The notes under the pieces: generated by a model | Told to the model about the DNA's origin: nothing | The model's input: the letters and a program-made list of their open reading frames with translations, nothing else | Database searches by the model: none | In this document: in pieces, positions 9,640 through 20,086 of the stretch | Position numbering within the stretch: position 1 is the first letter of the stretch | How the letters are laid out: the number at the start of each line of letters is the position of its first letter | Made by a program: the position numbers and the translations under genes | From: Phyto melanocephala | Taxonomy: Eukaryota > Arthropoda > Insecta > Diptera > Rhinophoridae | Direction of reading: 5' to 3' | Assembly: GCA_941918925.1 (NCBI GenBank) | Contig: OW799234.1 | Span: 108,187,884 to 108,251,883 of the forward strand | DNA: 64,000 bases

Positions 9640-10968
9640 TAAATGATAAAACTCAAACAAACGCTTGATTATGATTATTGTAACGAAATGATACTGATAA
9701 AAATTACCGATGGTAATAAAGATATACATATTTAGAAAAGGAAGAAATTATAGGTGATTTATGATGAAATAAAAATCCTTTTATCAAATTTTAACGGCCC
9801 AGGTTTTCTTTAACTTAAATCCTGCCCCATTGTATTCATCAACAGTTTATACAATTTCGTCAATTTCAATATGACAACGAGTATGTAGTTGTTAACAAAA
9901 CAACTGAAGATAATACAGAAGCACTGCAGATAACATTAAAAGCCCACTACTGTGTAAACAAAAACTGACTGGCTGCTTGTAAACGAATGAATAAATGAAT
10001 GAATGAATTTACAAGTTTTGCCATTAAAACACTTTGACATTAATTGCAAATTATGATGGTAATCATTAAATTTCTTTTAACAACAAAAAAAAAAACAAAA
10101 TAAAATCATCACACAAACAACAAGTAAGCGCGTAAAAATAAATTTAAAATTCAACGCACAACAAATTAATGAAAAAAATTTAAATGTAGATTTAATAAAA
10201 AAAAACAACTAAAAACTAAAATTAAATTATATACACATAATTCTTCATAATATTAAATATTCACGCGTGCGATAAATTCACATCAAAGAGAACTTTTATT
10301 TCATAGTTTTTTTGTGGAATTCTTATTTCATGTACGTGATGAACGACAGTTGTCACCAAACACCATCACTACTGCGAGTACTACTACCACTCACCCCTCT
10401 CTATCCTTTTGAAATTAATTTATAAATGATCATTTTAATTTGTCGGTCATAGTGGGATTAGTTTAATTAATACAAAAAACTAGAAAATTTAGATATCAAC
10501 AGATTTGTTTATTTAATAATTAACAAGTACTGCAGATGCACGCTTTAATGAAAATGTTGCTAATTTTCTATTTCACTTTTTTTTTAACTTTGGCTTTTTA
10601 GTTATTTTGAAATCGAAAAAAATTATTAATTATTAAAGTTTAACGGTAAAGGCGAATTTACAACAAGGCGTACTAATTTTACAAATCTATAATTTTTATA
10701 TTGAACACATACATGTGTAACTATATACAAATCAATTGATATTCGTTTGTCTGGCTTAAACTGGCTGAACCGAATCAACGAATGTCTATATATGATCTTC
10801 AAATATTTTTGTTAGTTCAGGCAAGTTTTAAACGTAACGAAAAACTCTTAAAACACAAATTTAATTTTCCAATACAAAACATTGCAATTGAAATCCAGTA
10901 GGATCGCGCCAACTTTTCTGTGATATGAGCAAGTAAACATAACTGCCTCTATTTTGATCCTATATTTT
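9640..10968. other. 1.3-kb spacer without recognisable genes or repeats
   Basis: A+T-rich sequence with several short simple runs such as AATGAATGAATGAA near 9990. A lone GGCGAATTTAC motif near 10654 resembles the end of the CAAGGCG MITE family but has no partner. No frame looks coding. Confidence 0.45.
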
Positions 10969-12121
10969 TATACCCGCCACCAAAGTAATTGTGGCGGTAT
11001 ATCAATTTTGTCATTCTGTTTGTAACACATCGAAATATTCATTTTAGACCCTATAAAGTATATATTTTCTGAGTCCTGGTTTCATTTTATGACGATCTAG
11101 CTATGTCCGTCTGTCTGTCCATCTGAAAGCTCGATAGAGCTCGAGCCGAACAAGTTAGGGGCTCCAATTTTGCCAGAATGTTTCTTATACACAAGGTATT
11201 GAAAATGGGCCAAATCGGTGTATTAAGAAGAGAGTTATATCTCATAAGGCAAGAGTAGGTCAAGAAAACTATGTCCTTCCAACATCAAATAAAATGTAAG
11301 TGTGTCCAAACGCATTAACCTAAGGCGAATTCCTGCGTAAAAAAAAATATTTTTCTCTGAAAATTACTTAAATCTATACATTATGAAGGGAGTTATAGAT
11401 CAAATTGTACAAAAATTTGTAACGCGCAGTGCATTTTTCGGTACACTGACTGATTCTGAAATTTTGCAAGCGTTTCTTTTTGGTCAAAGGCTTTGTACCA
11501 ACGGAAAATAAATGTTACACGCCCACCTCCCATATAACACATTATCTTAAATTCATATAATTTCTCTATGAATAAAGATTTTGAAGGATAAAGGACTCTA
11601 TATTCAAATATCTGAGTTGAGTTTTTTGGCAGAAACTATTTCGAGACGCCTACTATAACGCACACTTTTCACGTAATCTACTGTTAATGATACTTTTAAG
11701 TTCATAAAACCGACAAAATTAGAGGTATGAAGATTTTTATCTTGCATATAGCTCTCTGGTCAATGTCTTTAACGCTACCTCCCATATAACGCTTTATTCT
11801 AAATTCATATAATTTCTCTATTAAAAAAAATTTTTGGAAGAATTAAGGACTAAATTGAAATATATAAGTTGTATTTATTGGCAGAAACTATATTGACACG
11901 CCTACTTTCACGACCACTTTCATTGAAAGACTAATTTTACAAAAATATTTTACTACCATATCGAAGTAAATAAATATTAAATAAATATTTTAGTATAAAG
12001 AGATTATTCCAAAGCGATTACTGTTAATAACAAAATAATAAATTATGTACTTTAAAAGTAAACAAAACTGGTGGTGGGTATAAAAGATTCCGCACAGCCG
12101 AATATAGTGTTGCTTCTTGTT
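10969..12121 (+). mobile_element. mini-me/DINE-1-like element, family 2, near-complete
   Basis: 5' end TATACCCGCCACCA with a foldback to TTGTGGCGGTATA. The 3' end carries subterminal TGGTGGTGGGTATAAAA (complementary to the 5' end), then a hairpin-forming TTCCGCACAGCCGAA, TATAGTGTTGCTTCTTGTT and the end. The body has the conserved core (TAAAGTATATATTTTCTGAG, then GTCCGTCTGTCTGTCC) and two diverged copies of a roughly 300-bp unit including CGCCCACCTCCCATATAAC. At 1.15 kb this is the best copy of its family here and defines both ends. Confidence 0.8.
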
Positions 12122-12329
12122 AGCATTAAAATCAAAATTTTTCAGCTCTAGAGTAATTTAAAAACAAATTTTCTTATATTTTTAGGCATGATGCCTCTAG
12201 AGCTATTTATAAAAAATGTAAGACAAATTGTTCACTAATCGTTAAAATTAGAGGAAAAAATATTTTTTTTAAATACATATATATAATTTTTTTAATAAAT
12301 CAATTTACTTGGGCTCATAATTAATCCTA

Positions 12330-12960
12330 GGACATGCTAAAAACACCAAAATATAGGTCATCTTCTCGAATACTATTGCTGAGAATAACTGATAAATGGG
12401 TTAGAAACTAACTGAAATATAAACACAAAAATACAACTTCTTCGGTGCTTTTCCTAAAAATTACAAACGAAAATTGATGTTTTCAGCTTCTGACTTGAAA
12501 ATGGCGTAGAAAAAATTTATAAATGGATAAGATCTAGGAATTAAAAATGTACCCACTTTAACCGCCTCAATATTGGCAGCAAACAAAAGTGCTTGACCAG
12601 TAGAATACAGTAAACTATGAAGTCAGAATTCCAAATGGCAGCCAGCCGAAAAAAATTATGGATATATTGATCTAAAATAGTAATTACGGTTTTCCCCTTT
12701 CAACCCCCTCAATATTGGTATCAAATAAAAGGGCTTGACAGTAAACTAAGAAAAAAAATTTTAATCCAATATGGATTATGAACAAAAATGCCTGATAATT
12801 TTTTTCTCATCCCCATCAATATGGGTATCAAATGAAAGGGCTTAACTAGTAGAATACAGTTTACTTTGTAAAAATTCAAAAATGGCGTCGGAAATATTTA
12901 AGCAAAATTTCGTATTACATTAAACCTAAAATTTAGGCTAAGCTACGATGTGAACACTAT
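12330..12960 (+). repeat. Dispersed repeat with ATCAATATGGGTATCAAATG units
   Basis: Three diverged units of about 120-150 bp, each containing CCTCAATATTGGTATCAAAT (or CCATCAATATGGGTATCAAA), AAAAGGGCTTGACTAGTAGA, ATACAGTAAACTATGAA and AAAATGGCG. The same units occur at 35560-36110 (opposite orientation) and 46985-47285. No coding capacity. Which transposon family it belongs to is not clear. Confidence 0.6.
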
Positions 12961-13605
12961 ATCTATGAACACGATGATGAAGATTGTTATCAGATGCATT
13001 CTTTATTTAACACTATACCAACTTTGTCTGAACATTTAATCAATTCATGCATTGAACACATTGATGACAGCTGGCTGTCAACTACACTAAACAAAAACCG
13101 TTGGCTATAGTCGTCGTCGTGTAACCAGATACTTAATTATTTTAGAAACGAAAACAACATCAGAAGCAGCTTTCCATAAGTACGAAGGGTCATCTATCGG
13201 TTTAAATTTGAACCAGTGGTTATTTAGAATCTGACAATACCTTCATATGTCATTTTATTTTGTCACGAAATTCCGCTCAACGAATTTAATCGAAAGAAAA
13301 AGAAAAATTTTCTGAAATTTAGGAGCGCTATGTTAAAGTCCGCATGTTTAGACAATTTCTACATAAAAACACGGTTTTGTCTCGTATATCCATAAAACTT
13401 TTACTAACTTTTTCATGAAGAAGATCCTGTATTCAATTTGTAAGATTAAATAAAAATTTTACCAAACAAGTATTAATTAGTTCTTTACTTGTGTTCAAGG
13501 CACATTAGACTAGATAGCCTCAATTAATCAACTGTTCCTTTCCTTATATCAAAATTACATCAGTTTTCTTTTCCCGCAGTTTATAATTTTCAAACTTTAT
13601 TAAAA
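12961..13605. other. Spacer without recognisable features
   Basis: No protein-like frame, inverted repeat or known repeat signature could be identified. Base composition is a little less A+T-extreme than the neighbours. Confidence 0.4.
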
Positions 13606-14101
13606 CTAGAAAAGCCCGGCTCGCGTTGCTACGCCCCTTAATGAATAAAAATGCATTCTGAATTTAAATTAAATATCAAGTGAAAAAAGCTAAACATTAT
13701 AACTTTTTTTACTGCACTGTCCACTTTTCTAATCACGAAACTGTATAGTCATGACAACTCAATATGTGTGCAAAGTTTCAGAATAATCAGTCCTGTGCAA
13801 GTACCTCAAAATTATAACTTTTTTATGGGCGTGGCCCGCCCACTTTTCTTACCGCGAAATTATAAAGTCATGACAGCTCAATATGTGTACAAAGTTTCAG
13901 AAAAATCGGTCAAGTGCAAGTAGTTAAAATTAAAAATGATAATTAATTTTTTATGGGCGTGGCCCCGCCCACTTTTTTCCACCCATAAACACACCCTGGT
14001 ATGTGTACAACAACTTTCCAAAGTTTGAGTCCGATCGGTTTTACAGTTTCGGAGTCTATAGCTAACACACACACACAGAGTTTCACTTTTATATATATAG
14101 A
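13606..14101 (-). mobile_element. Non-autonomous Helitron, family A, copy 2
   Basis: On the minus strand it begins TCTATATATATAAAAGTGAA (14101 down) and ends GCAACGCGAGCCGGGCTTTT plus CTAG at 13606. The flanks are A at 13605 and T at 14102, the target expected of Helitrons, with no duplication. It has fewer tandem units than copy 1 (two to three), each with GTGGGCGGGGCCACGCCCAT. The sequence after the 5' terminus (GTTAGCTATAGACTCCGAAA, CCGATCGGACTCAAACTTT) is shared with copy 3 at 47544. Confidence 0.82.
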
Positions 14102-14102
14102 T

Positions 14103-14160
14103 AGGTAGGGCGCTTTATTCGGCTGTGCCGAATTTTATACACCCTTCACACAGTTGTCTG
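14103..14160 (-). mobile_element. mini-me 3'-terminal fragment
   Basis: GGGCGCTTTATTCGGCTGTG followed by CCGAATTTTATACACCCTTC is the inverse of the family 1 3' terminus (hairpin TTCGGC..GCCGAA plus subterminal GTGAAGGGTATA). Only this end is present, directly beside the Helitron at 13606-14101. Confidence 0.65.
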
Positions 14161-14254
14161 TTTTTTAAATGCAGCCTAATTTTTACAAAATATATCTTTG
14201 AGATTTAAGGATCTATTTAACTAAATATTTCCATAGGATGTGCAGCAAAGATGT

Positions 14255-14515
14255 CATGTAAATGACTAAAGAACCGTTACATTTAGGATAAGAAAAAGTT
14301 CAATTTGGATGGGCTTAATGCCTATTTGAGCAAAGACAAGCGATTTTTGAATCGACATCAAAGCCTATATAGTATGGGGTGCTATTACATACTATAGCAC
14401 CATCGATCGTGAATTTCAAGGTGGAAAAATGAATGGTGCAAGCTATAAAACGTTATTGGAAGCAGCTTTTCTGAAGTTTAATGAACTATGGTCCCATATC
14501 TTGTTTAGGTAAAAA
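14255..14515 (+). pseudogene. Tc1/Tc3-type transposase remnant
   Basis: Plus-strand frames read DKKKFNLDGLNAYLSKDKRF in one frame and, after breaks, YGVLLHTIAPSIVNFKVE and MNGASYKTLLEAAFLKFNEL. The first matches the D.KKFNLDGP.G block holding the first catalytic Asp of Tc1/Tc3-like transposases. The rest matches the downstream W G.......L......MN...Y...LE..LLP region. Frameshifts and loss of the second half show it is a dead fragment. Confidence 0.6.
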
Positions 14516-15957
14516 ATAGAGTCAAACGTGTTCTTTTGATCATATTTAGTCTCGTTATGTGTCCAAATAACAGATTTTCAATAGAAAAACTCTCGAAAGT
14601 ATATCTGATTAATCGATACGATATAGGAGTCTGAAATATACGAAGGGGCTTCAAAAAGTTGATTTCAACGTAAACACGGAAGGGCAGACTGATGATTCTT
14701 ACTAAATAAATATCTTAATCTTAAGGTTTCAAGATACTTTATATCTACAATATTCCAAATGAATATTGTAGACATTACAAATGGAATGACGTACTTATAT
14801 ATACCCATTTACACACTCGTTTGAAGCAGGGTACACTTATACAAGGGGGCGGTGCCAGCCCAGCTGACTATTTTTTTCTGTTCTGGAGTATGTGAAACTA
14901 CATATTTAAAAAAATTATTTTAACTCCGGAAATTGTCAAACTCCATACATAAAAAAGAAAGACAAAAATTGCTCTCTTTTACGCTATCACCTTATGTAAT
15001 TACACCATGGTTTGAAGGGTACAAGAAGTATAAAATCCTATCCGAATTACAGTTATCTTTCGTGTTAACGCTTTTCATGTATTTGACTTGGAGCAAATGT
15101 TTTTTGAAACAATATACCTCTTTTTCTGTTTCCGTTATAGTTATATAAACAGGATAAACCGTAAATCCTGCAATATTTGTCTTGCGTGATATATCCGTAA
15201 GAATCAGTTAATAATTAGGAAATTAATTATTAATAAAGTATTAATTATTTATAAGAATTTTCTTTGATTTTCACACAAACTTAATTAAATATTCATCTGC
15301 GTTGATGGCTGGTCAAGTCTCAGGTTTTAATGATTTCATTTACCCATTCTCTCTACTCCTCGTTCCCTCTTGATTTTTCTCTTTTGGTTACAGCAATAGT
15401 GTTTCCTAAGAAACCATTTAAAGGGTCAACAACTAACTATCAAAACGATTACTTATTTGACAAAATTAAAGAATAATGTCATGTAGAGGTACATACATAC
15501 ACATTTAATATGTAAATAAGTATGAGTATGTATGGTATTAGTGTGTACCTTTACTTTGGGTGAAAGCTTTGCTGGCTCACTATTTGCTAATGTGGTTGTC
15601 TGACTGACTGAATAAATAGTTGTCTGTAATTTTACTAAATTTATATGTTAAACATAAATCGTGATTTGATATGTCAGTCTTAAGATAAAGGTTTCTTTTT
15701 ATTATTAAACACTATTGGAGAAACAATTTTATAGGATGCCAAGGCGTACCTCTGTATATTTAAAGTCTTGATTTAATGCTAAAAAAAAAGGCCCGGTCTG
15801 TTTCGATGGTCAACTAAACCCATTAGTAGACACCATAACTTTTTGACATTAATGGCTTATAAAGCAAAAGCATATTTTTTTTATAAAAAGTTTCACGACG
15901 TTATCACCTGCATAACAAAAATTATAAAAAGTGGTCTTCCTTTTAAAGTTGCATCCT
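14516..15957. other. 1.4-kb stretch without recognisable genes
   Basis: Contains a 71-codon plus-strand frame (14933-15148) with no composition or motif suggesting a real protein. Also has TAATTATTAATAAAGTATTA-type low-complexity sequence near 15210-15250. Nothing else could be assigned. Confidence 0.4.
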
Positions 15958-16090
15958 TATTATACCCTTTTCATTTCCGACCCCATAAAGTATATATTTT
16001 CTGAAAGCTAATGAATAGGAGAGTCGACTAATCTCTATCAGTCAGTCCGTCTGACCGTCTGTCCATCATAAAAGTGACTATGTTAACAGG
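15958..16090 (+). mobile_element. mini-me core fragment
   Basis: Carries the conserved block CATTTCCGACCCCATAAAGT, ATATATTTTCTGAAAGC, GAGTCGACTAATC and a short GTCY run (GTCAGTCCGTCTGACCGTCT), but neither terminus. Confidence 0.7.
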
Positions 16091-16284
16091 TATACATATT
16101 AAGTTTTAGAAGGACTTTCTTGCCTCGTGCAAAAAAAAAATTTTACATTAGGGCCATGAACAACAATATGCGATATAATGATATCAGACTTTAAATGACT
16201 GCCCTTTATATAAAAGCAAAAAGTGCTGTATTTTAGGGCGTGACGAGTAAGTTTTTTTCCTGTTTTAGAAGCTTCATTGATATA

Positions 16285-17176
16285 CAGTCGAACTTCCATA
16301 ACTCGAATCACCATTATCCCAAAAAAAACTTCGACTTACGGAGACTTCGAGTTACAGAATTTTTTGTTAAAATAGAATTAAAGGTTTTTTTATTATGGAT
16401 TTTTATTTAAAATAGCCTCGAATGGAAAACTACATACTTAAGAATATAAAAGAACAAGCATATGTACTCATATATGTAAATAAAAAAATTACAGTTAAGT
16501 AAAATATTCTGAAATAAATGACTGACACTTTTTGCGTCATTTGTCCGTAAATAATTATTTAATGTTGGGAAAGAACTTTCTACATCATTTCTTGTTGGCT
16601 TTTGAGTAGTTTCTCATGCATGTTTTGACTGATTTTTTGTGTTTTTTGAATTTTGGGGTCCTAACTCTTTTACTACATAAACGAAATCCAGATTCAAATG
16701 AGTTGAAAATTAATTGTTGAGACCGTGCTTGCCGGGATACCATATTTATGAGCCACTTCCTTTTTCTTTAATCCTTCTTCGACGTATTTTATAAGTTTTG
16801 TTGCCATAATAATTACAAAAATTGATATCAACATTTATCATCTAGTATAGAACTGATACTTACGCAAACAAAAAGAAACAAATTAGTAATTCCCCGAAAA
16901 AAATAAAAATAGCACGTAAAATAGACAAACCAGCTCAAAAAACAAACGAGAGTAAAACAAACAACCGATAACTATAACAAAACCCCATTTAAACAAGCAA
17001 AATTCTTCGAGTTATAGAGTTCATGTGCATGTTTTTTGTTCGAGTTATGGAGAACTTCGATTAATGGAAGTTTGAAGTTTGTGTGTGATTTGTTTTTTTA
17101 ACGCTACTGTCAACCAAATTAGTTCGAGTAAGAGAAAATTCGAGTTAGAGGAGTTCGAGTTATGGAAGTTCGACTG
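16285..17176 (-). mobile_element. pogo/Tigger-type transposon, internally deleted
   Basis: Terminal inverted repeat CAGTCGAACTTCCATAACTC (continuing GAA) at 16285, inverted at the right end 17176 (GAGTTATGGAAGTTCGACTG), flanked on both sides by TATA. This fits insertion at TA, as for Tc1/mariner/pogo elements. Further GAGTTA / TTCGAGT motifs are repeated inside both termini (for example 16340, 17010 and 17140), possibly accessory transposase sites. Only the N-terminal DNA-binding part of the transposase is left (16694-16807); the catalytic domain is absent. Confidence 0.85.
16694..16807 (-). pseudogene. N-terminal CENP-B/pogo-type helix-turn-helix remnant (37 codons)
   Basis: The minus strand reads MATKLIKYVEEGLKKKEVAH and KYGIPASTVSTI, followed by unrelated residues and a stop. 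It matches the start of pogo/Tigger transposases and CENP-B-type domains (K..VI.Y.E.G.KK.E.A..FGIP.STVSTI). In the intact family this region binds the terminal repeats. Here the frame is cut just after the recognition helix, so at most a 37-residue peptide could be made. Confidence 0.7.
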
Positions 17177-19733
17177 TATATTTGATGCTAGCGGGTGACT
17201 GGCACAACATTTATTTTTTTGTATGGAGGCCGACTTGCCTTAATGTACATACAACACATATATACATACATACATACACATGTTCTCGTATCTTGTACAT
17301 CACGAAACGCATAACACATTTAATACATTCACACAGTATAATACAAAACTAAATACCTACATCCTTAATAAAAGTTTAGAATCGGTTCATTCTTTTCTTT
17401 CTCATTGTTTTTAAAACTACAGTGTAGGAGTGTGTATTAAATTTTTTTTAATTTCTTTAAAAGAAGATGACAATAGAATTCTAATGAATGGTGATAAATT
17501 TTTTACAAATCATGCATCCAAAGCCGCAATGGCTCACACACTCCCTCACTTTTTTATAGTCGACTTACCAACAGTCAACCAAGTGAACCTGAATCCATAA
17601 GAACAGAAGCTATCGCACAAGCACAGACGCATACTTACGAAAAGAGACACACGAGGAAAATATTTATCACGAAAAGTCATCAGAGATCGATTGGCATTAC
17701 ATTGGATAGAGATTGTTGATTGTTGTTATTGAGTCTTTTTGGAATAATGCATATAGACCGGGAGGGGTTTATGTGGCAAGCGTTATGTGCCCTAAAGAGA
17801 AATGCTGCTGTTGCTTGCTTCTGTTTCTGCTTCTTCTGTTACTTATTTTGTTTATGTTGTATGCATCATGAATAATAATTGTCTTATAATGGCCATAAAA
17901 CTATACATAACTATAAAAATACACACACATACAGAAAAGACTTTAAGCCATAAACCTAAACATTTATCTTCTGACTACATACAACAAATATTCTTAAAGC
18001 CATCCAACGATCAAGACAAAAAAAACGGCAAAAAAATGAGACAAACATAAAAAGTTATTGTAAACGTTAAAGAAAATATATGGATTTGTTTCAAAGCAAC
18101 TTTTCGCCATCTTTCTTTTTTCTTCTTCGTATTCAAACGTATTGATTGTGATATGTAACGGACATTATTTTATGCTATAAATTGTTTATGTTGTTGTTGA
18201 AATACCTCTTGATGCACATGTGCGATGCATAACTGTGTGTGTGTGTGTTGCAAAAGTCAGCAAGAGTTGTGGTTAATACAATTTATTAAGCATTATTTTA
18301 AATGGTCAAACGACTGACGCAACATTCAGCCCAACGGTCAACAGCCAACAAAATAAAGATCTATTGTCACAGACATTCATCAGCAACACCAACACTACCA
18401 TAATCATTGGACATTGTGAGGTACATGTTGAAAGTTGAAAAAAAAACGTTTTTCATACATATTTTGTATATAAAACTTTTACCGGGTGATTTTTTACATT
18501 CCCATGCAGGGAACCTGTACTGAACGAAACTTTTTCGTTTAAAACGAAACATGTTGCAATACCTGTTAAAAACAATTTAAAAAGAGTGGTTGAGAAGTTT
18601 AGCCTCAACCACCATAAGGTCCAGGCCTTGCCCCTTCCGATTACTAGTTGTAGAATGCTCTTTTTCTCTCTCTGCGTTACGCTTTACTTCAAAACAGGAG
18701 ATCTGATATTATTATAATACTTTGTTGCGGAATCATATCGCATGCAAAGGCTCCTTTGTTATTGTTGCTGCTCTGTTTGTTATGATCTCAATTCTTGATT
18801 CTTAAGCCACAACCAGTGACCGACGCAACAACGCGTTTTGTACGTTTTAATGGGATAAATAAATTTTTATCAGAAATCTAAATCATTTCATCTTATTAAA
18901 CACCGTTTTAGTTACCAGAATCCACTCTTAAATCCAAAACCGTTTTTCGACACACTTAGGTCCCTTTTCTCGGAGAAGGTCACATATATTTAAAGAACTT
19001 TAATATATTTTAATACTGTTACCTTAAGCACCATTAATTTATTCAGTTAGATAAATACAAAGCTTTCTGTTTTCTAAAAAATAATTTTTTTAAGTATTTT
19101 TACATAAATTGAAATAATTTTTACAATACCGACTATATAGTCTATAGTCTTTGGCTAAACTATACTTTTTATAGGGACTTAGAGCTTTCTCTTGAACTGA
19201 TATTGCTCATCACTACAAAGCAACAACAAAAAACGAGATAACTGTAATTTTTTTCTTTGTAATCATTGTATTTTTCCTTATTGTACATTACTGCATTAAA
19301 ATTTAAATATTAAGCATGTTAAGATGAGAAAGGCGGTAACTAACAATGTCAAATACTTTAAATAAATTTATATTGTACAAATGTTTCAAAATAAAACCTA
19401 AAATTAAAAAAAGTCTTGCATTTCTAAGTTATAAACTAACAGCCTTTTAGCACGTTTCCACGGCAGATTCATTTACTTGATTAGCTCTTTAAATTACTTA
19501 AGTGAATTACCCTGTTTCCACGACATAATTTTTAATTTGATTTGACAGTTCTTCTTCGTGATTTTTTTATATAAATTGTCGTTTTGTTTTTTTGCGGTGA
19601 ACATTAAGAAATTTAAAAATTTTATATAGAAAATTATAATTATTTTATCAATGAAGACAAAAAGTATGTAATAATAGTAATAATATTTATTGTAAATTTA
19701 TAAGAAATGAATGCAAATAACATCATTATTTTG
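17177..19733. other. 2.5-kb stretch without a supported gene
   Basis: Several short frames (82 codons at 17802-18050, 61 at 18367-18552) lack protein-like conservation clues. The part from 17500 to 18800 is less A+T-extreme and contains CACACA/TGTGTG runs, so it could hold regulatory or untranslated sequence of a neighbouring gene, but nothing proves this. Near 18950-18990, TTAGGTCCCTTTTCTC plus GGTCACATATA resembles one end of the MITE at 40604-40976. Confidence 0.4.
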
Positions 19734-20086
19734 ATACCCTTCATCTGTGGTGCACAAGGGTATATATAGCTTTGTCATTCCGTTTGTAATTTCTACAATT
19801 TTCATTTCCGACCCCATGAGTATATATTTTCTGAAAGCTTATGAATACAGGAGTCAATTAAGCCCTGACCGTCTGCCCGTGTGTTGGTTGAAATCAACTT
19901 TTAGAAGCAACTATATGTTCCTCAGATCTGAGTATGGTATCAATCTTTTGGAAATATCCGGGAATGAATCGCTATTGAAATTTAGCACAATCGCCCCATA
20001 ACTTTCTGAGATATGAGCGAAAAAACCACGTCCACCTCGTTTTTTTCACAATTACAACAACAACATACATATATACTGGTTAGAGT

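Noticed and set aside
17802..18050. 82-codon frame starting MLLLLASVSASS, considered as a secreted peptide
   Set aside because: The hydrophobic start is encoded by simple CTT/TGC-type repeats, the rest is low-complexity, and no splice or codon-bias support was seen.
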